A stretch of DNA of 64,000 nucleotides, taken from positions 147,691 through 211,690 of the forward strand of contig NZ_JASCIQ010000010.1 in NCBI RefSeq assembly GCF_029968035.1, in the 5' to 3' direction. The position numbers were made by a program, and so were the translations under genes. This document shows, one piece after another, positions 15,437 through 23,377 of the stretch (positions within the stretch are counted from its first letter, which is position 1; every line of letters starts with the position of its first letter). The notes beneath the pieces were generated by a model. The model saw nothing but the letters and a program-made list of their open reading frames with translations, ran no database searches and was not told where the DNA came from. Source of the DNA: Streptomyces cavernicola. GTDB lineage: Bacteria; Actinomycetota; Actinomycetes; Streptomycetales; Streptomycetaceae.

Positions 15437-16186
15437 TTACTGCGGTACGGACTGCTCCGGCGCGGTCTCGCAGGCGTGCCCCACGAGGGCGAGGAGGGTC
15501 TCCACGACGCTGATCCGGCGGCGTGCGTCCATGACGAGGACCGGCACGTGGGCGGGCACGTCGAGCGCCTCGCGCACCTCGTCGGCCGCGTACAGGTCGG
15601 AGCCGTCGAAATGGTTGACGGCCACCACGTACGGCAGTCCGCTGCCCTCCACGTAGTCCAGGGCCGGGAAGCAGTCGTCGAGGCGGCGGGTGTCGGCGAG
15701 CACGACGACGCCGACCGCGCCACGCATCAGGTCGTCCCACATGAACCAGAACCGGGCCTGGCCCGGCGTGCCGAACAGGTAGAGGACGAGGTCGTCGTCG
15801 AGCGTGATCCGGCCGAAGTCCATGGCGACCGTGGTCGTGGCCTTGTGCGGGACCGGGGCCAGGTCGTCCTCCCCGGAGGCGGCACCGGCCTCGGTCATCA
15901 GGGTCTCGGTGCGCAGCGGAGTGATCTCGGAGACGGCTCCGACGAGGGTCGTCTTGCCCGCGCCGAAGCCGCCCGCGACCACGATCTTGGTGGCGATGGG
16001 GGCCCGGCTGAGGTCGGACTGCCAGGGCTGCGCGCCCTCCTCGTCCAGGAGCGGGTCGGTCCGCCCTTCGGCGGTGGCCGTCGTGAGCGTGCCCGTCGTG
16101 AGCGTGCCCGTCGTGTGCGCGCCCGTCGTGTGCGCGCCCGTCGTCGGCGTGTTCGTCGTGAGCGTGTCAGAGGCGGCGGAGTCCAC
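15437..16186 (-). CDS. Conservon CvnD-type small GTPase
   Basis: 249 residues from a GTG overlapping the DUF742 gene by 20 nt. Walker A is GGFGAGKTTLVGAVSE, the Walker B-like region LDDDLVLYLFGTPGQARF and the base-recognition motif VVAVNHFDG. This is the Ras-like switch protein of Streptomyces conservons, which interacts with the roadblock and DUF742 partners at the membrane. Unusual is the N-terminal extension (about residues 8-40), a Thr-rich five-residue repeat (TGAHT/TGTLT types) encoded by a 15-nt tandem repeat at about 16080-16160. Confidence 0.93.
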   Translation of the reverse strand: MDSAASDTLTTNTPTTGAHTTGAHTTGTLTTGTLTTATAEGRTDPLLDEEGAQPWQSDLSRAPIATKIVVAGGFGAGKTTLVGAVSEITPLRTETLMTEAGAASGEDDLAPVPHKATTTVAMDFGRITLDDDLVLYLFGTPGQARFWFMWDDLMRGAVGVVVLADTRRLDDCFPALDYVEGSGLPYVVAVNHFDGSDLYAADEVREALDVPAHVPVLVMDARRRISVVETLLALVGHACETAPEQSVPQ

Positions 16187-16574
16187 CCAGCACCCTTTCC
16201 AGCAGCGCGCGGTCGGGCTGTCCGGGGCCGTGCCCGGTGCCGTACACCCGGATGCGTCCTTGGTCGGCGAGGTCGCTCAGCAGGACGCGGACCACGCCGA
16301 GCGGCATCTTCAGGAGCGCGGCGATCTCGGCGACGGTGCGCATCCTGCGGCACACCTCGACGATCGCCCGCATCTCCGGCACGCCCCGGCCGCGTGGCGC
16401 GAGGGCCCGCCGCTCCTCCGCCCCCGGCGCCTGGATCGCGGCGACGAAGGTCTCGACGAGCAGCACGTGCGCGAAGCGCGTACGGCCGCCGGTGAGCGAG
16501 TACGGGCGGACCCGCGCGGGCCTGCGTCCCCGGCCGCGCACCGGCAGTTGCGCGGCGGCGCCCGGGGCGGTCAC
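16167..16574 (-). CDS. Conservon CvnC-type DUF742 protein
   Basis: 135 residues from a GTG that overlaps the stop of the roadblock gene (GTGA). The start of the domain shows VRPYSLTGGRT, the hallmark of DUF742, followed by a winged-helix-like region RTVAEIAALLKMPLGVVRVLLSDLADQG. Known members bind the CvnA/B/D partners and may link kinase output to DNA or membrane binding. Operon position is the standard third place. Confidence 0.93.
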   Translation of the reverse strand: MTAPGAAAQLPVRGRGRRPARVRPYSLTGGRTRFAHVLLVETFVAAIQAPGAEERRALAPRGRGVPEMRAIVEVCRRMRTVAEIAALLKMPLGVVRVLLSDLADQGRIRVYGTGHGPGQPDRALLERVLGGLRRL

Positions 16575-17062
16575 CGTCCGCTCTCCATCGACTGCCGCAG
16601 CTCGCTGCGGAGTTCGGGGGTGAGGACGTGTCCGGCGCGGCCCACGAAGAGCGCCATGTGGTACGCGACCACGCTGACGTCGCAGTCAGGTGCGGCGTGC
16701 ACGCCGAGCAGCGAGCCGTCGCTGATCGCCATCACGAAGAGGCTGCCCTCGTCCATGGCGATCACGGTCTGCTTAATGCCGCCGCCGTCCATCAGCTTGG
16801 CCGCCCCGATGGTGAGGCTGCCGATGCCGGAGACGATCGTGGCGAGGTCGGCGCTCGACCCCTTCGGCCCGGCGGCGGTGCGCGGCTGCTGCGCCGCGCC
16901 GTTCACCGCCGGGTCGGAGGAGAGCAGCAGCAGTCCGTCGGAGGAGACCACGGCCACCGAGAGCAGCCCTGGCACCTCCCGGACCAGGTTGTCGAGCAGC
17001 CAGTGCAGGTTCTGGGCTTCGCTGCTGAGACGGTACGCACGGGACGTACTGGGTGCGGTCAA
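16571..17062 (-). CDS. Conservon CvnB-type roadblock/LC7 protein
   Basis: 163 residues from a TTG overlapping the stop of the sensor kinase (TTGA). The roadblock/LC7 fold is seen in LHWLLDNLVREVPGLLSVAVV followed by SSDGLLLLSSD and later strands LFVMAISDGSLLGVHA. Such proteins regulate small GTPases, here the CvnD protein. All three junctions of the conservon overlap, so expression is tightly coupled. Confidence 0.93.
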   Translation of the reverse strand: MTAPSTSRAYRLSSEAQNLHWLLDNLVREVPGLLSVAVVSSDGLLLLSSDPAVNGAAQQPRTAAGPKGSSADLATIVSGIGSLTIGAAKLMDGGGIKQTVIAMDEGSLFVMAISDGSLLGVHAAPDCDVSVVAYHMALFVGRAGHVLTPELRSELRQSMESGR

Positions 17063-20000
17063 CTGCGGGCCTCCTCGGCTGGGTCCCCCTGGTCGGTCCG
17101 GGTCGCCCGGTCGGGCACCTCCCCGGTGGCCATGTCGTCGCCGGCGGCGAACTCGCCGGTCCGCTCGGCGAGTTCGGCCTGTACGTCACGGCGGCCGGAG
17201 TTGGCTCCCCGGTGGAAGTTGCCGAGCCTGCGGCGCAGCTCCTCCGGGTCGACGGAGCTTCGGCGGGCCACGGGCTCGGGGGCGGGCCCGGTGGCCTTCG
17301 GGGTGCGCTTGGGCAGTCCCGTCTCGGTGGTGCGCTCCCGCTGCGGCAGGGCCTCGGGCATCTCGCGCCTGGCCTGCTGCGGGACGGTCTCTTCGGCCTG
17401 GGCTCCGGGTCCGGGCGCGGCTGCGACTTCGGCTTCGGGTGCGGCTTCGGCTTCGGCTTCGGGGCGGGGTGCGGCTTCGGCGGCTCCGACCTCGGCCGTG
17501 TCGGCGGCGCGCTCGTGGCGCTCGTCCGCCTCGGGCGCGAGCACGGACTCGCTCGCGGGGGCGGGCAGCGGCTCCAGGTCCGCCGCGCCCTCGACGGCAG
17601 CAGCGAGCGCCGCCGACTCGGGCTCCTCGCCCAGGAGTTCACGGTCGGCCTCGGCCTCCGGGGAGAGGAGGTCGTCGAGAGTGCGCAGGCTCTCCAGGGC
17701 CTGGGCCTTCGCCTCGCCCTGACCCTCGTCCTGACCTTCGTCCTGACCCTCGTCCTGACCTTCGTCCTCGCCCTCGGCGGTGGGCCTGGAGTGCTCGGGG
17801 GCGGGCTCGTCGTCGGGCTCGGTGTCCGCACCCGCACCCGTGTCCGCGTCCGCGTCCGCGGCCTGGGCCTCCTCGAAGGCGCGCTCGGCAGCGCGGATGA
17901 AGGGGTCCTCGACCGGGGCGGCTACGTCGGCCGCCTCTGCTACCGCGTCCGTCTCATCCGCCTCGTCCGTCGCATGGAGCTCATCCGCCTCATCCGGCTC
18001 ATCGGGCGAACGCCGGTCCAGGGCATTGGAGTTGGCCTCGGCCTCCGCGCCCGGCAGGCGCACCTGCGGCGCCTCGGCCATCGCGACGGAGTGCTGCGGG
18101 GTCGCCTCCGCCGGGGCGGCGGCGAGGATCGTCGTGGGCAGGACGACGAGCGCCGCGAGGCCGCCGTGCTTCTGCTCCCGCAGCTCGACCCGCAGTCCGT
18201 GCCGGGCGGCGAGCCGGGCCACGACGTACAGGCCGAGCCCTAGCCCCTCGGAGCCCGCGCCCTCGGCCTCCGCAGCCGTCGGCTCGTACGGCTGCTTCGG
18301 GTCGAAGTCCGTGAGGCGGGCGTTGAGTTCGCGCAGCCGCTCCTCGGGCAGGCCGATGCCCTCGTCGCGGACGGAGAGCATCACGTCGCCGCTCTCCAGG
18401 AGCCAGCCGGAGGTCTCGACGGCGGAGTCCGGCGGCGAGAACGTCGTGGCGTTCTCCAGGAGTTCGGCGACCAGGTGGCTGATGTCGTCCGCGGTGGAGC
18501 CGGCGAGGTGGGCGTGCGGCGGCAGCGATGCGATGCGGACCCGGTCGTACGCGTCGATCTCGCTGACGGCGGCGCGCACCACGTCGACAAGGGGGACCGG
18601 GCCCGGGTGGCTGTCGCGGTGCTCGGCGCCCGCGAGGACCAGGAGGTTCTCGCTGTGCCGGCGCATGACCGTGGCGAAGTGGTCGAGCTTGAAGAGGGTG
18701 CCGAGGCGGTCGGGGTCCTGTTCCCGCTCCTCCAGGTTCTCGATGACGCCCAGCTGGCGCTCGACGAGCGCGAGGTTGCGCAGGGCGAGCTGGACGACGG
18801 TGCCGCCGCCGTTCCGGCCGGAGCGCTCCGCCTCGGCGAGTGCCTCGTCGAGCTGTTCGCGCAGCTCCTCGCGCTCGTCGGCGAGCTTCTCGCGCTGGCC
18901 GACGAGGTGCTTGCGGTCGCCCTCGAGGAAGGTGAGGCGCTCCTGCAGGCGCTGGGTGTGCGCGTGCAGGGTGTTGACCGAGCGGACCACGGCGGCGAAC
19001 TCGTCGTTGCGGCCGGTGAAGCGGATCGGCTCGTCCGTGGCCGGGGTCTCCGCGAGCCGGGCGGAGCCGAGGCGGAGGACGGCGAGCGGGCGGGTGAGGG
19101 TGCGGGCGATCGCGGTGGCGATGCCGATGGCGAGGAGGAGCAGTACGCCGACGAGGGCGATGCGCACTTCGAGGGCGGTGACGTCGTCGTCGCGGAGCTT
19201 CGACAGGCTCTCGACGCGGTCGGCGCTCAGGGTGTTCTCGACGCTGCGCAGCTGCTCGACGCGGGCGGAGAGCGCGGCCGCCACCCGCTTCTGGTCGTAG
19301 CGGAGTTCGGCGGCGGAGAGCGTGGGCTGGTCGGTGAGCCGGGCCAGGTAGCGGTCGGCGGTGGCGACCTCGGGCCCGGTGACCGTGGAGCCGAGCTTGG
19401 CCAGGTCGGTGTCCGGGGCGGACCGCTCGAAGTCGGCGAGCGCCGCCAGTTCGCTGACCCGGGCCTGCTGGGCGGCGGCCGCGAGGGCGTTGCGGTTGCG
19501 GGAGTTGGCGCTGGCGCCGGCCTGCGGGCGGCCGGTGGCCGGGTCGACTCCGCCGGCCGCGTCGCGGGGCGTGGCGAGGGCGGCGAGCAGCAGGCCTCGG
19601 GTGGCGCCGGCCTGCTGGACGGCGCGGTCGAGCTCGGCGAGCGCGCGGGCGCCGGAGCCGGCGCGCGGCGGCATTTTCTCGGCCAGGTGCTCGACGAGGG
19701 CGTGGAGTTCGCCGATCGCCTTGTTGTACTCGTCGTGGACCGCGTGCGCTTCGAGGGCGGTGCCCTTGCCGTCGGCGGCGGCGCGGCGGACCTGTTCGAG
19801 GTCGTCGAGGTCGTGGCGGAGCCCGGCCGGGGCCTCGGCGCGCACTTCGTTGATGCGGCGGTCGACGCTGCCGCGGCTCTCGGCGAGCGCCGCGGCCGAA
19901 GCGCCCGCGGGGCGGCCCGCGGCGATCTCCGCGGTGACCTCGTCGCGTTCGTCGGCGAGGGCGTGCGCCAGGGTGACCGCACTCTTGGTGAGTTCGGCGA

Positions 20001-20304
20001 GCGTGACGAGTTCCTGGGACTCGGCGAGCTGCGCGGAGGACTCGGTGATGCCGGGGGCGCCCGCGCCCGCGACGGTGGCGGCGACCACGGCGACGGCCGC
20101 GACCAGGCGGTTGCGCACCCGCTTGCGGCGGCCCGCGGGGGCGGTGTCGGGCGCCGGCCGTTCCGTGGCGGTGCCCTGCCCCGTGGCGGCGGGCTCAGGA
20201 GTGTCGGCGCGCCCCTCGGAGGTCGCGCCCTCGGCGTCCACGGGCCGCTCCGCGGCCTTGTCGCCCTTGCCCCGAGGCCGCTTCATCTGCACCGGTGCTC
20301 GCAT
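17059..20304 (-). CDS. Conservon CvnA-type sensor histidine kinase with nitrate-sensing-like domain
   Basis: 1081 residues. A short cytoplasmic N-terminus, a membrane helix (about 67-87), a large helical extracytoplasmic domain of the nitrate/nitrite-sensing type (to about 370), a second helix and HAMP, a helical linker with LDHFATVMRRHSENLLVLAG, then an ATPase domain (VAELLENATTFSPPDS, DEGIGLPEE and GLGLYVVARLAARHG). The last 330 or so residues are an acidic low-complexity tail, including a DEGQ repeat, ending in a conserved short helix near EELRRRLGNFHRGANSG. ATG at 20304 was used; an in-frame ATG at 20286 is possible. The first gene of the operon. Confidence 0.92.
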   Translation of the reverse strand: MRAPVQMKRPRGKGDKAAERPVDAEGATSEGRADTPEPAATGQGTATERPAPDTAPAGRRKRVRNRLVAAVAVVAATVAGAGAPGITESSAQLAESQELVTLAELTKSAVTLAHALADERDEVTAEIAAGRPAGASAAALAESRGSVDRRINEVRAEAPAGLRHDLDDLEQVRRAAADGKGTALEAHAVHDEYNKAIGELHALVEHLAEKMPPRAGSGARALAELDRAVQQAGATRGLLLAALATPRDAAGGVDPATGRPQAGASANSRNRNALAAAAQQARVSELAALADFERSAPDTDLAKLGSTVTGPEVATADRYLARLTDQPTLSAAELRYDQKRVAAALSARVEQLRSVENTLSADRVESLSKLRDDDVTALEVRIALVGVLLLLAIGIATAIARTLTRPLAVLRLGSARLAETPATDEPIRFTGRNDEFAAVVRSVNTLHAHTQRLQERLTFLEGDRKHLVGQREKLADEREELREQLDEALAEAERSGRNGGGTVVQLALRNLALVERQLGVIENLEEREQDPDRLGTLFKLDHFATVMRRHSENLLVLAGAEHRDSHPGPVPLVDVVRAAVSEIDAYDRVRIASLPPHAHLAGSTADDISHLVAELLENATTFSPPDSAVETSGWLLESGDVMLSVRDEGIGLPEERLRELNARLTDFDPKQPYEPTAAEAEGAGSEGLGLGLYVVARLAARHGLRVELREQKHGGLAALVVLPTTILAAAPAEATPQHSVAMAEAPQVRLPGAEAEANSNALDRRSPDEPDEADELHATDEADETDAVAEAADVAAPVEDPFIRAAERAFEEAQAADADADTGAGADTEPDDEPAPEHSRPTAEGEDEGQDEGQDEGQDEGQGEAKAQALESLRTLDDLLSPEAEADRELLGEEPESAALAAAVEGAADLEPLPAPASESVLAPEADERHERAADTAEVGAAEAAPRPEAEAEAAPEAEVAAAPGPGAQAEETVPQQARREMPEALPQRERTTETGLPKRTPKATGPAPEPVARRSSVDPEELRRRLGNFHRGANSGRRDVQAELAERTGEFAAGDDMATGEVPDRATRTDQGDPAEEARS

Positions 20305-20642
20305 TCTTGAAGTTCTCGTTCCTCACCGGGAGCGCAGGTGACGACGAGTCAACACCAGGCCCCTCTGGTACGGCTCATGACCATTCCAGTGCGGTTGAGC
20401 AGTGGTCGCCCATCCTCCGCCGGGCCACCCGAAGGAGTGAACATCGACGGGAGTGCCCCGGCAAGTTCCTCGGGCACACGCATCTACCGCACGCGGAGCG
20501 CCGGTTGGACGGGCCGGGCCCGCTTTGGCAAGATGCCCCGCCGCTCGCACGCCGGAGGCTATCAATCCGTCGGAAACCCGGCTTCCGGGCGGCCGGAGCG
20601 GCCCAAGTCCCGGCTCGTGAAGCTCTCGTGCAGACTGGCTGA
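20305..20642. other. Divergent promoter region between conservon and PP2C-like gene
   Basis: 338 nt. Just before the PP2C-like ATG stands CAGACT (20631-20636) followed by six bases, the leaderless layout with a weak -10 box. On the other strand GGTGAGGAACG lies about 18 nt upstream of the kinase ATG. No repeat module, RNA gene or additional reading frame with support is seen. Confidence 0.5.
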
Positions 20643-21488
20643 ATGCGCATCGAACTGGCCACGGAGCCCGGCGACCCGGGGCGCCCCAACGAGGACTACG
20701 CATCGGTCGCGCTCCCCGCCTCCGGCAAGGGCGGAACGCTGGTGCTGCTCGACGGGGTCACGCCGCCGGCCGGCGACTGCGGCTGTCTGCATTCCGTCCC
20801 CTGGTTCACGGCCCGGCTCGGCGGCGCGCTAGGCGAACTGTCCGGTTCGCGGCGAGATTTGGGCTTGCGTGAAGTCCTGGCCGCCGCCATCGCGCGTACC
20901 GCCGACGCCCACGGTCAAACCTGTGACCTTTCTCACCCTCGTACGCCACAGGCGACCGTGGTCCTCGTGCGGTGGGACGAGGAGAAGGTCGAGCATCTGG
21001 TGCTCTCGGACTCGGCGCTGCTCGTGGAGGAGGCCGACGGCGCGGTGCGCCCGGTCCTCGACGAGCGCCTCGGTGCGCTCCCGCCGCACATCGACCGGCT
21101 GCGCGCGGCGGTGCGCGCCCTGCCGGAGGGCTCGCCCGAACGGGCCGCGGCAGCACGGGAGTACGTCACCGGGGTGGAGGCCCTGCGCAATACGGAGGGC
21201 GGCTTCTTCACGGCGGCGGCCGACCCGGACGTGGCGCGGCGCGCGGTGTGCGGGACGCGGCCGCGCGCCGAGGTGCGCAGCCTGGCGGCGCTGACGGACG
21301 GGGCGACGCGCTGGGTGGAGAAGTTCGGCGCGGGCTCCTGGGCGGAGTGCCTGGCGCTGCTGCGCAAGGCGGGCCCGCAGGAGCTGATCGACCGGGTCCG
21401 GGCGCTGGAAAACGCCGACCCGGCGGGGCGGTCGGCCCCGCGCGGCAAGGTGCACGACGACGCGGCCGTGGTCTTCGTGGAGCCGTAG
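20643..21488 (+). CDS. PP2C-like serine/threonine phosphatase-fold protein
   Basis: 281 residues, beginning MRIELATEPGDPGRPNEDY, with VLLDGVTPP and later SLAALTDGATRWVEKF and DDAAVVFV. NEDY, DGV, TDGATR and DDA are the positions at which PP2C enzymes hold their metal-binding aspartates, so the fold is clear; the first acidic metal site is partly changed (LLDGVTPP), so activity is uncertain. The substrate is unknown. Single gene, probably leaderless, divergent from the conservon. Confidence 0.8.
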   Translation: MRIELATEPGDPGRPNEDYASVALPASGKGGTLVLLDGVTPPAGDCGCLHSVPWFTARLGGALGELSGSRRDLGLREVLAAAIARTADAHGQTCDLSHPRTPQATVVLVRWDEEKVEHLVLSDSALLVEEADGAVRPVLDERLGALPPHIDRLRAAVRALPEGSPERAAAAREYVTGVEALRNTEGGFFTAAADPDVARRAVCGTRPRAEVRSLAALTDGATRWVEKFGAGSWAECLALLRKAGPQELIDRVRALENADPAGRSAPRGKVHDDAAVVFVEP

Positions 21489-21548
21489 CCGTACGACTGC
21501 GGGCGGCTCGGCTCTGCGTGGAGCTGCAGCCGAACGGCCGCGGGCGGC

Positions 21549-22043
21549 TCAGCCTTCCTGGCTGTCGTTCAACTGGCCGAGGAGGCGGGCCAGTTCGGCG
21601 ACCTCGTGGCGGTCCCAGCCGGCCAGGCGCTGGACGTACTTGGCGCGGCGCGCGTCCCGGACCGTGCGGAAGCGGGCGCGGCCCTCGTCGGTGAGGCGCA
21701 TCAGGGAGGCCCGTCCGTCGACCGGGTCGGGGTCGCGGGCGACGAGCCCCAGCTCCTCCAGGGCCCGCAGCTGACGGCTCATCGTCGCCTTGCCCACGCC
21801 GATGTACGCGGCGAGTTCGGTGGCGCGCTGCGGCCCGCCCTCCTCCAGGCGGACGAGCAGTCCGTACGCGGCGGGCTCCAGGTCGGGGTGGACGGCGCGG
21901 GCCATCTCTCCGGACGAGGCGCGAGCGCGGCGCAGAAAGACGGTCAACTCGCGTTCCAGGGCGAGGAATTCGTGGTCCACACCGCTCTCGGGGCGCGGCT
22001 CGCCTCCGCTCGCCCCACCGCTCTCGTGCACGTCAGAACCCAT
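21549..22043 (-). CDS. MarR-family transcriptional regulator
   Basis: 164 residues. The winged-helix part reads ATELAAYIGVGKATMSRQLR followed by ALEELGLVARDPDPVDGRAS and MRLTDEGRARF, with helices on both sides for dimerisation. Start placed at the ATG at 22043, since the upstream frame runs into the promoter region of the divergent muramidase gene. The target is unknown; the palindrome CTACGTGCGTAG at 22160-22171 between the two divergent genes is a candidate site. Confidence 0.9.
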   Translation of the reverse strand: MGSDVHESGGASGGEPRPESGVDHEFLALERELTVFLRRARASSGEMARAVHPDLEPAAYGLLVRLEEGGPQRATELAAYIGVGKATMSRQLRALEELGLVARDPDPVDGRASLMRLTDEGRARFRTVRDARRAKYVQRLAGWDRHEVAELARLLGQLNDSQEG

Positions 22044-22159
22044 GAATCGCTTTCCCGTTCCTGAAAGTTTCCGCCCGCGGCGGCCGATCGCCGCAGCTCG
22101 GCCAGTATTCCGCAGGAGTAGACCTTCGGCAGCCTTCAGCCACTCTTCCCTCGCGGGGT

Positions 22160-22171
22160 CTACGTGCGTAG
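22160..22171. promoter_or_regulatory. Palindrome CTACGTGCGTAG in a divergent promoter region
   Basis: Inverted repeat CTACG-TG-CGTAG between the MarR gene and the GH25 muramidase gene. Position fits regulation of either gene by the MarR protein, but no experiment or known consensus supports it here. Confidence 0.35.
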
Positions 22172-22240
22172 CGTCCTGGGTAAGTGCCCTATGACATGCA
22201 CACGTTCGGTTCGTTCCAGGTCCCCCCACCGCACTTCTGA

Positions 22241-22254
22241 CGCCTCCGGAGGCG
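22241..22254 (+). promoter_or_regulatory. Shine-Dalgarno sequence inside a perfect palindrome
   Basis: CGCCTCCGGAGGCG is a perfect 14-bp palindrome whose right half contains the GGAGG ribosome-binding site, four bases before the ATG at 22259. In RNA it can fold as a five-pair stem with a CCGG loop and hide the site. Confidence 0.6.
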
Positions 22255-22258
22255 CTTC

Positions 22259-23122
22259 ATGCCCGTGCACAGACCCGGATCCCCCACCAGACCGCACCGT
22301 TCCACCGGATCGCACGGCTCGCGCAGGCCCGCGGTCGCGGTGGTCCTCACCGTCCTGTCGCTCCTCCTCGCCTTCCCCGGCGCCGCGCAGGCGGCCGAGG
22401 ACGTGCCGCCGCGGGGCAGCGCCCACATGGGCATGGGCGTCGTCGAGCACGACGGCGAGGGCCCGATGCCGCCCGACTCGCCGAGCGCCGCCGCCGTCCA
22501 GACGGAGGGCGTGGACGTCTCCAGCCACCAGGGCAACGTCAACTGGGCGTCGCTCTGGAGCAGCGGCGTCAAGTGGGCCTACGTCAAGGCGACCGAGGGC
22601 ACGTACTACAAGAACACGTACTTCACGCAGCAGTACAACGGCTCGTACAACGTCGGCATGATCCGGGGCTCGTACCACTTCGCCACTCCGGACACGTCGA
22701 GCGGCGCCGCGCAGGCGGACTACTTCGTCAACAACGGCGGCGGCTGGTCCAAGGACGGCAAGACGCTGCCGGGCGCGCTCGACATCGAGTGGAACCCGTA
22801 CGGGAACCAGTGCTTCGGCAAGTCCCAGGCAGGGATGGTCAGCTGGATCTGGGACTTCGTGAACCGGTACAAGTACCGCACGGGGCGCTATCCGGTGATC
22901 TACACGGCGACCAGCTGGTGGAAGACGTGCACCGGCAACTACAGCGGTTTCGCGACGAACCATCCGCTGTGGGTCGCGCGCTACAACACGACGCCGGGTG
23001 AACTCCCGGCCGGCTGGAGCTTCTACACGATGTGGCAGTACACGTCCTCCGGCCCGATCGTCGGCGACCACAACAAGTTCAACGGGGCTTACGACCGGCT
23101 GCAGGCCTTGGCCAACGGGTAG
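22259..23122 (+). CDS. Secreted GH25 muramidase (cellosyl-type lysozyme)
   Basis: 287 residues. A signal peptide with a long basic n-region ends near AAQAAED (about residue 45). After a linker the glycoside hydrolase 25 domain starts at GVDVSSHQGNVNW (D86) and continues with VKATEGTYYKN, YHFATPDTSSGAAQADYF, GALDIEWNP (D175 and E177, the DxE catalytic pair) and YTATSWWKTCTG. It closely matches Streptomyces 1,4-beta-N-acetylmuramidases that cut also O-acetylated peptidoglycan. It likely takes part in wall turnover or attack on other bacteria. The start has a palindrome-buried ribosome-binding site. Confidence 0.95.
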   Translation: MPVHRPGSPTRPHRSTGSHGSRRPAVAVVLTVLSLLLAFPGAAQAAEDVPPRGSAHMGMGVVEHDGEGPMPPDSPSAAAVQTEGVDVSSHQGNVNWASLWSSGVKWAYVKATEGTYYKNTYFTQQYNGSYNVGMIRGSYHFATPDTSSGAAQADYFVNNGGGWSKDGKTLPGALDIEWNPYGNQCFGKSQAGMVSWIWDFVNRYKYRTGRYPVIYTATSWWKTCTGNYSGFATNHPLWVARYNTTPGELPAGWSFYTMWQYTSSGPIVGDHNKFNGAYDRLQALANG

Positions 23123-23147
23123 CGGTCGGCCTGCGGGCCGCGGGCTT

Positions 23148-23318
23148 CTCCCCTCCCCGCCCCTTCCCGAAACTGGGGCTCCGCCCCAGACCCCGCTCCT
23201 CAAACGCCGGAGGGGCTGGATTTAGCCCCGATAGGGGCGCGGGGAACTGCGCGACCAGCCACGACGGCGCAGCAGTCGAACGTCACCGCCGGAGGCTTTC
23301 GGGAAGGGGCGGGGCGGG
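23148..23318. repeat. Complete copy of the interspersed intergenic module
   Basis: Left end CCCCGCCCCTTCCCGAAA (about 23155-23172), box CTCCTCAAACGCCGGAGGGG, internal element GGGCGCGGGGAACTGCGC (from 23234) plus GACCAGCCACGACGGCGCAG, and inverted right end TTTCGGGAAGGGGCGGGG (about 23297-23315). The two ends are inverted repeats of about 18 bp, giving it the form of a small MITE-like unit. Confidence 0.88.
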
Positions 23319-23330
23319 GACCGAAAAAGG

Positions 23331-23372
23331 GCTTCGCCCCCGGCACCGAGAAACCGGGGCCGGGGGCGAAGC
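23331..23372. terminator. Strong bidirectional terminator between the muramidase and lon
   Basis: GCTTCGCCCCCGGC (23331-23344) pairs perfectly with GCCGGGGGCGAAGC (23359-23372) across a 14-nt loop: a 14-bp stem between two convergent genes. There is no long T run, as is usual in high-GC actinobacteria. Confidence 0.8.
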
Positions 23373-23377
23373 ACCCG

